A DNA stretch of 57,599 nt, taken from the NCBI GenBank assembly GCA_015490715.1, contig WFXH01000095.1, positions 2,501-60,099 on the forward strand, read 5' to 3'. Shown here piece by piece: positions 15,886-24,161 of the stretch (its first letter is position 1; every line of letters starts with the position of its first letter). The notes beneath the pieces are model-generated. The model saw only the letters and a list, made by a program, of their open reading frames with translations, did no database searches and was not told the DNA's origin. A program made the translations under genes and the position numbers. The DNA comes from Saprospiraceae bacterium. Its GTDB lineage: Bacteria > Bacteroidota > Bacteroidia > Chitinophagales > Saprospiraceae.

Positions 15886-17241
15886 ATGCAGATCCAGGCC
15901 TCGACATTGAAGGGAACGCGCGACTACCATCCCGAACAGGTAGTGCGACGCCGATACATCTTCGACACCATCCGCGGCGTGTTCGAACTGTACGGATTCC
16001 GCCCCCTCGAGACGCCTGCCATGGAAAAACTCGAAACCCTCACCGGTAAATACGGCGATGAGGGCGATCGCCTGATTTTTAAAGTGCTCAACAACGGCGA
16101 TTTTCTCGCCAAAGTACCCGATGAAATCCTGCAGCAGCGAGATTATCGCGCTATGATTCCGTGGATTGCACGGCGTGCTCTTCGTTACGACCTCACCGTG
16201 CCCTTTGCCCGCTATGTCGTCCAACACCGACACCAGCTCCAATTCCCCTTTAAGCGCTACCAGATTCAACCCGTTTGGCGTGCCGACCGCCCACAAAAGG
16301 GACGCTACCAGGAGTTCTACCAATGCGATGCCGATGTCGTCGGCCCCATCTCCGCCGCCAGCGAAGCCGAGCTCATCGAAATCTACGCCGAAGTCTTCCG
16401 CCAACTCCAACTCGACGTACGCATCCGCATCAACAACCGCAAAGTCCTCGAAGGCATCGCCGAAATCGCCCAGGTACAAGACCGCTGGCAGGAGATGACT
16501 ATTGCCATCGACAAACTCGACAAGATCGGTACCGAAGGTGTCCGCCACGAGCTGTTCAGTAAGGGCTTCACCTCCCAGCAAATTGAGACCATCTTCGACC
16601 TCCTCCTCACCGAAGATATCTACATCCTTGCCGAAAAACTCAAGGTCTCCGCCATCGGCAGTCAGGGTGTAGAAGAGCTCCTCGCACTGTTGCCGTATTT
16701 CGACGAGCAGCGGCTGCCACCCAACGCAGTGTTTGACTTTACCCTGGCGCGCGGTTTAAACTACTACACGGGCTTTATCGTCGAAGTCGTACCCACTGAG
16801 GTGCAGCTCGGCAGTATCGGAGGGGGGGGACGCTACGACGACCTCACCGGCGTATTTGGACTGCCCAATCTGCCGGGGGTAGGTATCTCCTTCGGCGCCG
16901 AACGCATCTACGACGCCCTCGAGACGCTCGATCGCTTCCCCAGCCACCTCCAATGGGACATCAGCGTGCTCCTGCTCAGCATGGATGCGGTATCGCTCCA
17001 GCACGCCTTCCACCTGGCCCGCCAGCTTCGACGACATCACATACCCGTAGACATCTATCCGCAGGTTGCAAAGTTTAAAAAGCAGATGAAGTACGCCAAT
17101 CAGCGCAAAGTGCCCTACGTGCTGATCATCGGCGAAGACGAGCGCATCCAAAAGCGCTACACCCTCAAAAACATGGCGACAGGCGAACAGCAAAGCCTCG
17201 CCTTAGACGAACTCATCGACTTCTTTAATACACACTCATGA
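15886..17241 (+). CDS. hisS: Histidyl-tRNA synthetase
   Basis: Class II synthetase of 451 residues, normal for the family. Motif 1 region appears as GTRDYHPEQVVRRRYIFDTI, motif 2 as YQIQPVWRADRPQKGRYQEF, the His-specific loop as LARGLNYYTGFIVEV, and motif 3 as GVGISFGAERIYDAL. The C-terminal anticodon-binding domain follows from about residue 360. It is co-directional with pheS, 10 bases upstream, and overlaps scpA by 4 bases (ATGA), so the three are probably one operon. Confidence 0.97.
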   Translation: MQIQASTLKGTRDYHPEQVVRRRYIFDTIRGVFELYGFRPLETPAMEKLETLTGKYGDEGDRLIFKVLNNGDFLAKVPDEILQQRDYRAMIPWIARRALRYDLTVPFARYVVQHRHQLQFPFKRYQIQPVWRADRPQKGRYQEFYQCDADVVGPISAASEAELIEIYAEVFRQLQLDVRIRINNRKVLEGIAEIAQVQDRWQEMTIAIDKLDKIGTEGVRHELFSKGFTSQQIETIFDLLLTEDIYILAEKLKVSAIGSQGVEELLALLPYFDEQRLPPNAVFDFTLARGLNYYTGFIVEVVPTEVQLGSIGGGGRYDDLTGVFGLPNLPGVGISFGAERIYDALETLDRFPSHLQWDISVLLLSMDAVSLQHAFHLARQLRRHHIPVDIYPQVAKFKKQMKYANQRKVPYVLIIGEDERIQKRYTLKNMATGEQQSLALDELIDFFNTHS

Positions 17242-17993
17242 CGACAGTGCCTAAAAAGCAGACCTTCCGCATACATTTACCTCAATTCGAGGGGCCTTTC
17301 GACTTGCTCCTCTTCTTCATCGAACGCGACGAAATCGACATCTACGACATACCCATTGCAAAGATCACAGAGGATTTCCTCGCCTACCTGCGCGCCATGG
17401 AAGAACTCGACATCGAAGTGGCGGGCGAATTCATCTTAATGGCCGCCATGTTGATGCGCATCAAGGCCAAGATGCTCCTCCCCCGCCCCGAACTCGACGA
17501 AGAGGGCAACGAAATCGATCCCCGCGAAGAGCTCGTCCACATGCTCATCGAATACAAACGCTTTAAAGAGCTTCTGCCCGAACTCCGACAGCTCGAACAG
17601 GCGCGGGCAAAACAGCTCGAACGCGGCAATGTCGAAGAAGACCTTCTCCGCATCGCCCAGCACGCCATGATACAGGCCGACTACGAGCCCACCTCGGTGT
17701 ACAAGCTCTTTGCAGCTTTTCAACGCATCGTCGAAAAGGAGCAATTGCGCCAACAACGGCCCCAACACACCATCATCCGCATACCCTACACCGTCAAACA
17801 CACCAAAGCGCAGTTGCGTCAACACTTCTCGCACTCCCCGCGTGCCCACTTTCGAGACCTTTTTCGTCGGTGCGCCGACCGATTTCAAGCCATTGTGACC
17901 TTCCTCAGCATCCTCGAACTCCTCAACGAAGGCTTCCTGCGCCTCATCGAAGCGAAGGGCACCAACGATTTCACCCTCGTCAAAGCCGCTTAG
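17238..17993 (+). CDS. scpA: Segregation and condensation protein A
   Basis: A 251-residue kleisin that bridges the heads of the SMC dimer in chromosome condensation and segregation. The N-terminal signature FEGPFDLLLFFIERDEIDIYDIPIAKIT is typical, followed by EFILMAAMLMRIKAKMLLP and a C-terminal winged-helix region (FLSILELLNEGFLRLIEAKG). The start codon overlaps the hisS stop. The partner scpB and smc are not in this window. Confidence 0.95.
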   Translation: MTTVPKKQTFRIHLPQFEGPFDLLLFFIERDEIDIYDIPIAKITEDFLAYLRAMEELDIEVAGEFILMAAMLMRIKAKMLLPRPELDEEGNEIDPREELVHMLIEYKRFKELLPELRQLEQARAKQLERGNVEEDLLRIAQHAMIQADYEPTSVYKLFAAFQRIVEKEQLRQQRPQHTIIRIPYTVKHTKAQLRQHFSHSPRAHFRDLFRRCADRFQAIVTFLSILELLNEGFLRLIEAKGTNDFTLVKAA

Positions 17994-18046
17994 CAGTATT
18001 TCGCCACTTGTGTGCATTTTTCACAATTGAGAAAGGCCCTTGCTGG

Positions 18047-18055
18047 GTATAAAAT
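18047..18055 (+). repeat. Dispersed motif GTATRAAAT
   Basis: Extended form GTATAAAATCGTA, intergenic, just upstream of the amidohydrolase -7-like box. Confidence 0.8.
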
Positions 18056-18069
18056 CGTAGTCGGTGTGT

Positions 18070-18077
18070 TATCTTCG
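18070..18077 (+). promoter_or_regulatory. -7-like box TATCTTCG
   Basis: One mismatch to TAnnTTTG, 20 bases before the amidohydrolase ATG. A GTATAAAAT copy ends 14 bases upstream. Confidence 0.4.
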
Positions 18078-18097
18078 CAGGAGCAAAGCGATCGATT

Positions 18098-21055
18098 ATG
18101 AAAAAATGGGCTATTGCGCTGATGTGGGTTTGTTCGGGATGTGCATCATCCGTCGTGGGGCAAGTCACTTTTCCCCAGCTTCCTGTCCGCCATCATCCCC
18201 ACCACTACTACGCCCTACAAGGGGCCACCATCATCCGCCAGGCGGGCGATACTGTAAAAGACGGCACCCTCATCGTGCGCGACGGAAAGATTCTCTATGC
18301 CGGCAAACGAACGGTTACCCCCGCGGGTGCAGTCGAAGTGCCCTGTGAAGAGCTCTACATCTATCCGTCGTTTATCGACCTCTACAGCGACTATGGGTTG
18401 AAAAAATCCAGGGGGGATGAACGCAAGGAGGAGGGTGGCCCCATCAGCTGGAATCCCGCATTGCATCCTCGCTATGATGCATATCGGCATTTGCGTGTCG
18501 ACAGTGCGCGTTTGGCACGTTACCACCGCGCAGGCTTCGGTCTCGTGCTCACCCACCGCCAAGACGGCATTTCAAGGGGCAGCGGAGCCCTGGTATTTCT
18601 ACTCAACGACAAGCCGCATCTCACCCTCCTCAAATCACAGGCTGCGCATCATCTGTCGTTTAAGAAAGGCAGTTCGAAACACCCCTACCCTGGCTCCCTG
18701 ATGGGCGTCATTGCCCTGTTGCGTCAGACTCTTTACGACGCCCAATGGTACAAGCGTTACGGACACCAAGAGGAAGTCAACGCAGACTTAGAAGCGCTAA
18801 ACCAACTACTCTCTCTACCGCAAATCTTCGAAACGAGCGAGTGGCTCGATATCTTCAGGGCACATCGCATAGGCGAAGAGTTTGGCATCGACTTCATCTA
18901 CAAAGGCAGCGGTACCGAGTACCGTCGAGCTGCCGATATCGCTAAAATTGCCGATAAGATCATCCTCCCCCTGCAGTATCCCCTGCCGTACGACGTCACC
19001 GACCCCCTAAAGAGCCGTTACATTCGCTACGAAAAGCTCAAACACTGGGAATGGGCTCCCTTCAACGCGGCCTATCTCACCCAACACGGCATAGAAGTCG
19101 CCCTTACGATGCAGGGCTTAAAGGGAGCAGGGGATTTTTTCGACGCCGTCCGGAAGACCATCGAAAGCCAGTGGAGTGAGGAGGAGGCCCTACGCGCACT
19201 GACCCTCACCCCAGCACGCTGGCTCGGCATCGACGACGTCGTCGGCACCCTCGAACGAGGCAAATGGGCCAACTTCCTCGTCACGGATGGCCCACTTTTT
19301 CACGAAAGAACTACCATCCTACAAAACTGGGTCAAGGGACGCCCCCACCTGTTGAGCCCACTCTACCCCGTAGACATACGCAGTACCTACGATTTCATAC
19401 TCGACACCCTACAGGGTAAGCTCAACATTCGCTCGACCTCCAGGGGCAAGCTCCAACTGTTTTTGTCCCACGACACCTTTTCCACGATGGTGAGCGTACA
19501 ATACCGATATCCCTCTATCGGCCTTGGGTTTGTAGGCCCGGATAGTCTACTCTGGCAGCTTGAAGGCACAGTGTCAAGGGATAGTCTCTTCGGTAGTGCC
19601 TATGTGGCGGGCGAGAAAGTGATGTGGAAAGCCCAACGCATCCACCAGCTGAAGAAGACAAAGCCCTTTAAGAGCAGGCCCTATCCGCCGGCTTTTCGCT
19701 TTCCCTTTGTGGCATACGGATGGAAACAGCTGCCCACGGCCGATGACTACCTCATCCGCAATGCTACTGTGTGGACCAACGAGGAGGAAGGTGTCCTACC
19801 CGAAACAGATGTCCTCGTCATCGACGGCGTCATACGCAAGGTGGGTAAGGACCTGCCATTACCCCCTAAGGGCGTCGTCGAAATCGATGCTACAGGGCTC
19901 CATCTGACATCGGGGATTATCGACGAGCATTCCCACATAGCCATCCGCCGAGGCGTCAACGAATGCACGCACAATGTCACTGCCGAGGTGCGCGTCGGCG
20001 ATGTGATCAACTCCGAAGATGTACACATCTACCGCCAGCTGGCCGGTGGAGTGACAGCCGCACAGCTCTTGCACGGCTCCTGTAACCCCATCGGTGGCCA
20101 ATCCGCCATCATCAAATTTCGCTGGGGACGCCTGCCCGAGGAGCTGAAGATACGGGATGCCGATCCCTTTATCAAATTTGCTCTTGGCGAAAACGTCAAG
20201 CGAAGCCGCGTGGCCCACAACAAGCGCTTCCCCAACACGCGCATGGGCGTCGAACAGACCATCGAAGATGCCTTCAACGCTGCCCTGCAATACGAACGCG
20301 ATCGCCAGCGCAACCCCGACACCACGCGCAAAAACCTTCAACTCGACGCACTGGTGGAAATACTCCACTCCAAGCGATTCGTCACCTGCCACTCCTATGT
20401 GCAGAGCGAAATCACCATGTTGATGCGCCTCGCCGAACGCTTAGGATTTCGCATTAATACCTTTACGCACGGGCTTGAGGCCTACAAGGTGGCCGACAAG
20501 ATCAAGGCCCATGGCGCCGGCGTGTCGTCCTTTTCCGATTGGTGGGCGTACAAGTACGAAGTAAAAGACGCCATCCCCTACAACCCCGCTATCTGCACGA
20601 AAATGGGCGTCATCACCGCTGTCAACTCCGACGACGCTGAAATGGGACGCCGCCTCAACCAGGAAGCCGCCAAGAGCATTAAATACGGCGGCCTCTCCGA
20701 AGAAGAAGCATGGAAACTCGTCACCCTCAACCCCGCCAAACTCCTCCACCTCGACCACCGAACCGGCAGCATCCGCCCCGGCAAAGATGCCGACCTCGTC
20801 CTCTGGTCTGCCAATCCCCTCTCCATCCACGCCAAAGCCCTCAAAACATGGGTCGACGGCATACTGTACTACGATGCCGAGCGCGATAAAGAACTCCAAC
20901 AACAACTCCAACGTGAGCGACAGCGCATCATCGACAACATGCTCCGCGAAAAGCTCCGCACCGGAAAGAGCCAGCCTCCCGATACCAAACCTGCTCGCAA
21001 GCCCTATCACTGCGACGATGCCGAAGACGAAGGCAATGGCGAAGCGCTCCCGTAG
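18098..21055 (+). CDS. Tandem amidohydrolase-family protein, first domain degenerate
   Basis: A 985-residue exported protein with a signal sequence (MKKWAIALMWVCSGCASS, perhaps a weak lipobox). Two amidohydrolase units follow. The first (about 40-430) keeps the family fold markers (GATIIRQAGDTVKDGTLIVRDG, LTPARWLGIDDVVGTLERG), but where the metal-binding HxH is expected it has FIDLYSDYG, so it is probably inactive. The second (about 555-950) has SGIIDEHSHIAI with H611 and H613, GGVTAAQLLHGSCNPIGGQS, FTHG, and NPAKLLHLDHRTGSIRPGKDADL, close to imidazolonepropionase-like hydrolases. The substrate is unknown; a periplasmic peptide or cyclic amide is plausible. A TATCTTCG box and a copy of the GTATAAAAT motif lie just upstream. 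The 3' end overlaps the converging DUF4105 gene by 49 bases. Confidence 0.85.
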   Translation: MKKWAIALMWVCSGCASSVVGQVTFPQLPVRHHPHHYYALQGATIIRQAGDTVKDGTLIVRDGKILYAGKRTVTPAGAVEVPCEELYIYPSFIDLYSDYGLKKSRGDERKEEGGPISWNPALHPRYDAYRHLRVDSARLARYHRAGFGLVLTHRQDGISRGSGALVFLLNDKPHLTLLKSQAAHHLSFKKGSSKHPYPGSLMGVIALLRQTLYDAQWYKRYGHQEEVNADLEALNQLLSLPQIFETSEWLDIFRAHRIGEEFGIDFIYKGSGTEYRRAADIAKIADKIILPLQYPLPYDVTDPLKSRYIRYEKLKHWEWAPFNAAYLTQHGIEVALTMQGLKGAGDFFDAVRKTIESQWSEEEALRALTLTPARWLGIDDVVGTLERGKWANFLVTDGPLFHERTTILQNWVKGRPHLLSPLYPVDIRSTYDFILDTLQGKLNIRSTSRGKLQLFLSHDTFSTMVSVQYRYPSIGLGFVGPDSLLWQLEGTVSRDSLFGSAYVAGEKVMWKAQRIHQLKKTKPFKSRPYPPAFRFPFVAYGWKQLPTADDYLIRNATVWTNEEEGVLPETDVLVIDGVIRKVGKDLPLPPKGVVEIDATGLHLTSGIIDEHSHIAIRRGVNECTHNVTAEVRVGDVINSEDVHIYRQLAGGVTAAQLLHGSCNPIGGQSAIIKFRWGRLPEELKIRDADPFIKFALGENVKRSRVAHNKRFPNTRMGVEQTIEDAFNAALQYERDRQRNPDTTRKNLQLDALVEILHSKRFVTCHSYVQSEITMLMRLAERLGFRINTFTHGLEAYKVADKIKAHGAGVSSFSDWWAYKYEVKDAIPYNPAICTKMGVITAVNSDDAEMGRRLNQEAAKSIKYGGLSEEEAWKLVTLNPAKLLHLDHRTGSIRPGKDADLVLWSANPLSIHAKALKTWVDGILYYDAERDKELQQQLQRERQRIIDNMLREKLRTGKSQPPDTKPARKPYHCDDAEDEGNGEALP
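19392..19400 (-). repeat. Dispersed motif GTATRAAAT
   Basis: Extended form GTATGAAATCGTA, antisense to the amidohydrolase gene, read there as Asp-Phe-Ile. Confidence 0.8.
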
Positions 21056-22182
21056 CGCTTCAGGCGATGAAGCTTCAAAGCAGTCACTCCCATCAACACA
21101 TAGGCTTCAAGGGGAAAGGATTGTATGCCCCAATGCGGCATCGACACTAAAACAGCAGCCAACATCAGAGCTAACGCAATGCGCACCACCCTTCCAATAC
21201 ACCGACAGGGCCTCCACCGCAAATACGCCATCACCAAATACAGCGGATGCAACCACAGCAAATTCCAATTCCACTTCGTCACCCAGTGCTCCGTACCAAA
21301 CCACATGAAGGCAATGAGCACCCCCGCCCCAGCCAACAACACAAACCACAGCACATCGTACCACCGCAACCATAGTGTCTCCCCATGATGACGCATCATC
21401 AGGAAAACCTCCACGACCAACAATAAGATAAATACCACCAGCGGTCGCAGCCACGGGGGCACAGACGGTTTCGGCGCAGGAAAGGTTAACAGCGCTCGCT
21501 CCTCCACCACGGCAGGCCGACCATCGACCGCACTACGCGACAAATACTCCTTTAGCTGCATCGGCAAGAACATCTGATGCCATGGCTCGACGGGCCGATC
21601 CACCGCCGTGCCGAGCAGGAGATCAATGCCCAAATTGGCCCACGGTTTTACCGACTGATATCGCCGCAGTAGCATGCGATAGCTCACCTGAGGAGTGTCG
21701 GGCACCACCCAGTGTTGTCCCCACACCCTACGGAGTACGTCGCGTGGCCTGGTGGCACAATTGTCGCGTATGAAATCGTACAGGTATCGGCGATTTTCGG
21801 GCCTGTAGTTTTCCTGTAACAGCTGAAAGAGTTGCTCCGTCTCCGCTGAGTCCAGACGAAGTGCGCTCTCCCACATGCTGCGGCGTTCGCGCACAGAGCT
21901 CTCATGCAAGAGATCAAACGGCACCGCACCCATTTTATACCACAAAAACCCGCGCAAGAAATTGATATAAAACCCCGGCGCTTCGAAGTCAAAAAGTCCC
22001 CAGTGAAAAACGTAATCCCAATCGGCATCGAGTCGCTGCACCCTCAAGCCCGAATGCCCGTAGACCGAATAGAGCTCCTCCCCCGGCGCCTGCGTGATGA
22101 GGCTGATTCGCAGGTGGGGATGTGTGTGGGCTGAAATCCCTACGGACCACAAAATACACCCAAAGAGGATACAACGCTTCAT
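21007..22182 (-). CDS. DUF4105 membrane protein (copy 1)
   Basis: A 391-residue protein with an N-terminal signal peptide (MKRCILFGCILWSVGISAH). The DUF4105 domain shows GEELYSVYGHSGLRV, VFHWGLFDFEAPGFYINFLRG, and YLYDFIRDNCATRPRDVLRR, with His and Cys positions that suggest an NlpC/P60- or LapG-like hydrolase fold. The C-terminal third contains about five hydrophobic helices. The function is not established. A TACTTTTG box lies 24 bases upstream of the ATG. A paralog is at 42033-43253. Confidence 0.82.
   Translation of the reverse strand: MKRCILFGCILWSVGISAHTHPHLRISLITQAPGEELYSVYGHSGLRVQRLDADWDYVFHWGLFDFEAPGFYINFLRGFLWYKMGAVPFDLLHESSVRERRSMWESALRLDSAETEQLFQLLQENYRPENRRYLYDFIRDNCATRPRDVLRRVWGQHWVVPDTPQVSYRMLLRRYQSVKPWANLGIDLLLGTAVDRPVEPWHQMFLPMQLKEYLSRSAVDGRPAVVEERALLTFPAPKPSVPPWLRPLVVFILLLVVEVFLMMRHHGETLWLRWYDVLWFVLLAGAGVLIAFMWFGTEHWVTKWNWNLLWLHPLYLVMAYLRWRPCRCIGRVVRIALALMLAAVLVSMPHWGIQSFPLEAYVLMGVTALKLHRLKRYGSASPLPSSSASSQ
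21768..21776 (+). repeat. Dispersed motif GTATRAAAT
   Basis: Extended form GTATGAAATCGTA inside DUF4105 copy 1, antisense, read as Asp-Phe-Ile. Confidence 0.8.
21932..21940 (-). repeat. Dispersed motif GTATRAAAT
   Basis: GTATAAAATGGGT on the coding strand of DUF4105 copy 1, read as Tyr-Lys-Met; 156 bases from the previous copy, in opposite orientation. Confidence 0.75.
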
Positions 22183-22205
22183 ATCATGACGGCGATAGCT
22201 CTGCT

Positions 22206-22213
22206 CAAAAGTA
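22206..22213 (-). promoter_or_regulatory. -7 box TACTTTTG
   Basis: Minus-strand TAnnTTTG match 23 bases before the ATG of DUF4105 copy 1. Confidence 0.55.
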
Positions 22214-22327
22214 ATATTTTCTTTCCTTCAGAGGGAAACAGTAGCTGTCTCACCACAGAGCAGAAGCTCGGGGGAGACCCTCACCTCATTGATGATTGAA
22301 ATTTTTACTAATTTTAAGAAAAAAACT

Positions 22328-22849
22328 ATGGGTATTTATGAGATTAGGGAATTTATCATGGAGGTATTGGACCCCATCGGCGTGGTACTGGGGCTGATCA
22401 TTTCCATTCCGGTCTTTCTTTCGTGGTACTACCTGTGGCAGGAGCGTCGGTATAAGAGGCGCATGTACAAACAAATCCTCAAAAAACCCGGCAAACGCCC
22501 CTGTGTATTGATCATCGATGTACTGCCCAAAGCCGACATCTACAACCAGGTCTTGCACTATTGCCAATCCAACCCCGCGCTCAAGGACATTCCAAAAGAG
22601 CGCTATTTCAAGCTCAACCACAGCAGCATCTTTACGCCAGAGCAAATGGCACAGTTTCAAAGGTCCCTCGATGCGAAGTTTCAACGCATCACGCAGTCCG
22701 GTGCCGATGCCATCCATCTGTTTTTTGCAGGCCCCTTGGCCGCAGCAATGGTCGTCGGCGCAGAGTTTGCCAATGTGCTGACCTACATCTACCAATACGA
22801 CCGAAACAAAGGTACCTACATCCCCTTTGGTCCGCTCAACATTCTTTAA
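22328..22849 (+). CDS. Membrane-anchored SAVED-like domain protein
   Basis: A 173-residue protein with one transmembrane helix (about residues 18-37, GVVLGLIISIPVFLSWYYLW), then a basic stretch and a cytosolic Rossmann-like domain. The end of that domain (IHLFFAGPLAAAMVVGAEF at about 129-147, then YIYQYDRNKGTYIPFGPL) resembles the SAVED domain, which binds cyclic oligonucleotides in CBASS defence and CARF-like signalling. Only one Rossmann unit is present, while many SAVED effectors have two. No nucleotide cyclase, CRISPR gene or nuclease is near, so it would be an orphan sensor. I prefer the ATG at 22328, preceded by an A-rich stretch; ATG at 22292 in the same frame is possible. Family assignment is by motif memory and needs a profile search. 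Confidence 0.6.
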   Translation: MGIYEIREFIMEVLDPIGVVLGLIISIPVFLSWYYLWQERRYKRRMYKQILKKPGKRPCVLIIDVLPKADIYNQVLHYCQSNPALKDIPKERYFKLNHSSIFTPEQMAQFQRSLDAKFQRITQSGADAIHLFFAGPLAAAMVVGAEFANVLTYIYQYDRNKGTYIPFGPLNIL

Positions 22850-22856
22850 AGGTGCC

Positions 22857-22865
22857 ATTTCATAC
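22857..22865 (-). repeat. Dispersed motif GTATRAAAT
   Basis: GTATGAAATGGCA, intergenic, 8 bases after the SAVED-like gene stop. Confidence 0.75.
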
Positions 22866-22931
22866 AATACTCGAGGCAGCTTCGGCAACAGACGATGTTG
22901 GGATAGAACAATTCCTGCGGGTAACCGTAGT

Positions 22932-22939
22932 TATTTTTG
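22932..22939 (+). promoter_or_regulatory. -7 box TATTTTTG
   Basis: TAnnTTTG match 21 bases before the second cysteine desulfurase ATG. Confidence 0.55.
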
Positions 22940-22960
22940 CCGACGATAATTAGTGTGTAA

Positions 22961-24145
22961 ATGCACAAAGGCGAAGGTATTCCCATCTATCTCGACTATG
23001 CGGCGACCACGCCCGTTGCGGAGGAGGTCGTCGAGGCGATGCAACCGTACTGGAGCTTCCATTTTGGTAACCCATCCAATACATTGCACTATTACGGTCG
23101 GAGTGCAAGGGAAGCTATCGAACGAGCACGTGTACAGGTCGCCTCATTCCTCGGAGTTACAAAGGAGGAAATAGTCTTCACTTCGGGCGCCACCGAAGCC
23201 ATCAATTTCGCCATCAAAGGTGTCTTTTGGCGCTACAGACAGGTCAAAGGCAAGCATTTCATCGTCGGCGCCACCGAACACAAAGCTGTTCTCAAGGCCT
23301 TTGAGACGATTGAGCGCCGTGGAGCGGAAATCAGCATCGCTCCTGTGCTGCCTGACGGCACCGTCGACATGGAAGCCCTGCAAAGTCTCATCCGTCCCGA
23401 TACGGTGATGATCGCCCTGATGTACGGCAACAACGAAACCGGCGTCATCCATCCCGTGTCTGAAATCGGTGATCTCTGCCGCAGGCGAGGTATACTCTTC
23501 CTCTGTGATGCCACGCAGAGCCTGGCCTATGAAGACATTCGACCTCGTCAGCTGGGCATCCACCTCATGCCCCTGTCTGGGCATAAGCTCTACGGGCCGA
23601 AGGGTGTAGGTGCCCTCTTTGTCAGTAGGCGCAATCCGCGTGTGCGACTTATCCCCTTGATAGACGGTGGCGGTCAAGAGCAGGGGCTTCGCTCGGGCAC
23701 GCACTTCGTACCGGGTATTGTGGGATTGGGCGCTGCCTGTGAGCGCGCTCGTCAAAAGCTTCGACCTCAACGAGATCAAATCGCCCAGCTACGGAATCGT
23801 TTCGAAGAGCTACTGCATGCCAAAATCCCCGAAGTGGTGTTCCATGGGCAGACTGCCCCGCGACTGGCGCACATCTCCAACTTCAGCTTGCCTGCTCAAA
23901 TCGACATGAAGGCCTTGCTCGAAGAGCTCACTCAATACGTGGCACTGAGTACCTCTTCGGCATGCACAACTGCTGATCTGCGCCTCTCCCACGTCCTCAA
24001 AGCAATGGGCGTCCAACCCTCACTTGCCCATACAGCCCTTCGCGTGAGCCTGGGCCTACCAACTACCACCAGCGAAATCGAAGAAGCTGTGGAACACATC
24101 TACCGATGCTACCACCAACAAACCGAGGCCTCTCTCTACAAATAA
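22961..24145 (+). CDS. Cysteine desulfurase, NifS/IscS type (copy 2)
   Basis: A 394-residue PLP enzyme with the same fold as the copy at 3104-4243. IYLDYAATTPV and FTSGATEAINFAIKG are present; the PLP lysine is K209 in LSGHKLYGPKG and the active cysteine is C335 in SSACTTADLRLSHVLKAMG. A TATTTTTG box at 22932-22939 gives it its own promoter 21 bases before the ATG, although the SAVED-like gene lies on the same strand 111 bases upstream. No scaffold or thiolase partner adjoins. It could supply sulfur for a different acceptor than copy 1. Confidence 0.92.
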   Translation: MHKGEGIPIYLDYAATTPVAEEVVEAMQPYWSFHFGNPSNTLHYYGRSAREAIERARVQVASFLGVTKEEIVFTSGATEAINFAIKGVFWRYRQVKGKHFIVGATEHKAVLKAFETIERRGAEISIAPVLPDGTVDMEALQSLIRPDTVMIALMYGNNETGVIHPVSEIGDLCRRRGILFLCDATQSLAYEDIRPRQLGIHLMPLSGHKLYGPKGVGALFVSRRNPRVRLIPLIDGGGQEQGLRSGTHFVPGIVGLGAACERARQKLRPQRDQIAQLRNRFEELLHAKIPEVVFHGQTAPRLAHISNFSLPAQIDMKALLEELTQYVALSTSSACTTADLRLSHVLKAMGVQPSLAHTALRVSLGLPTTTSEIEEAVEHIYRCYHQQTEASLYK

Positions 24146-24161
24146 ACGGCTATGCAGGGCT

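Noticed and set aside
22289-24145. A complete CBASS operon around the SAVED-like gene
   Set aside because: No nucleotide cyclase or effector; the downstream gene is a cysteine desulfurase with its own promoter box.
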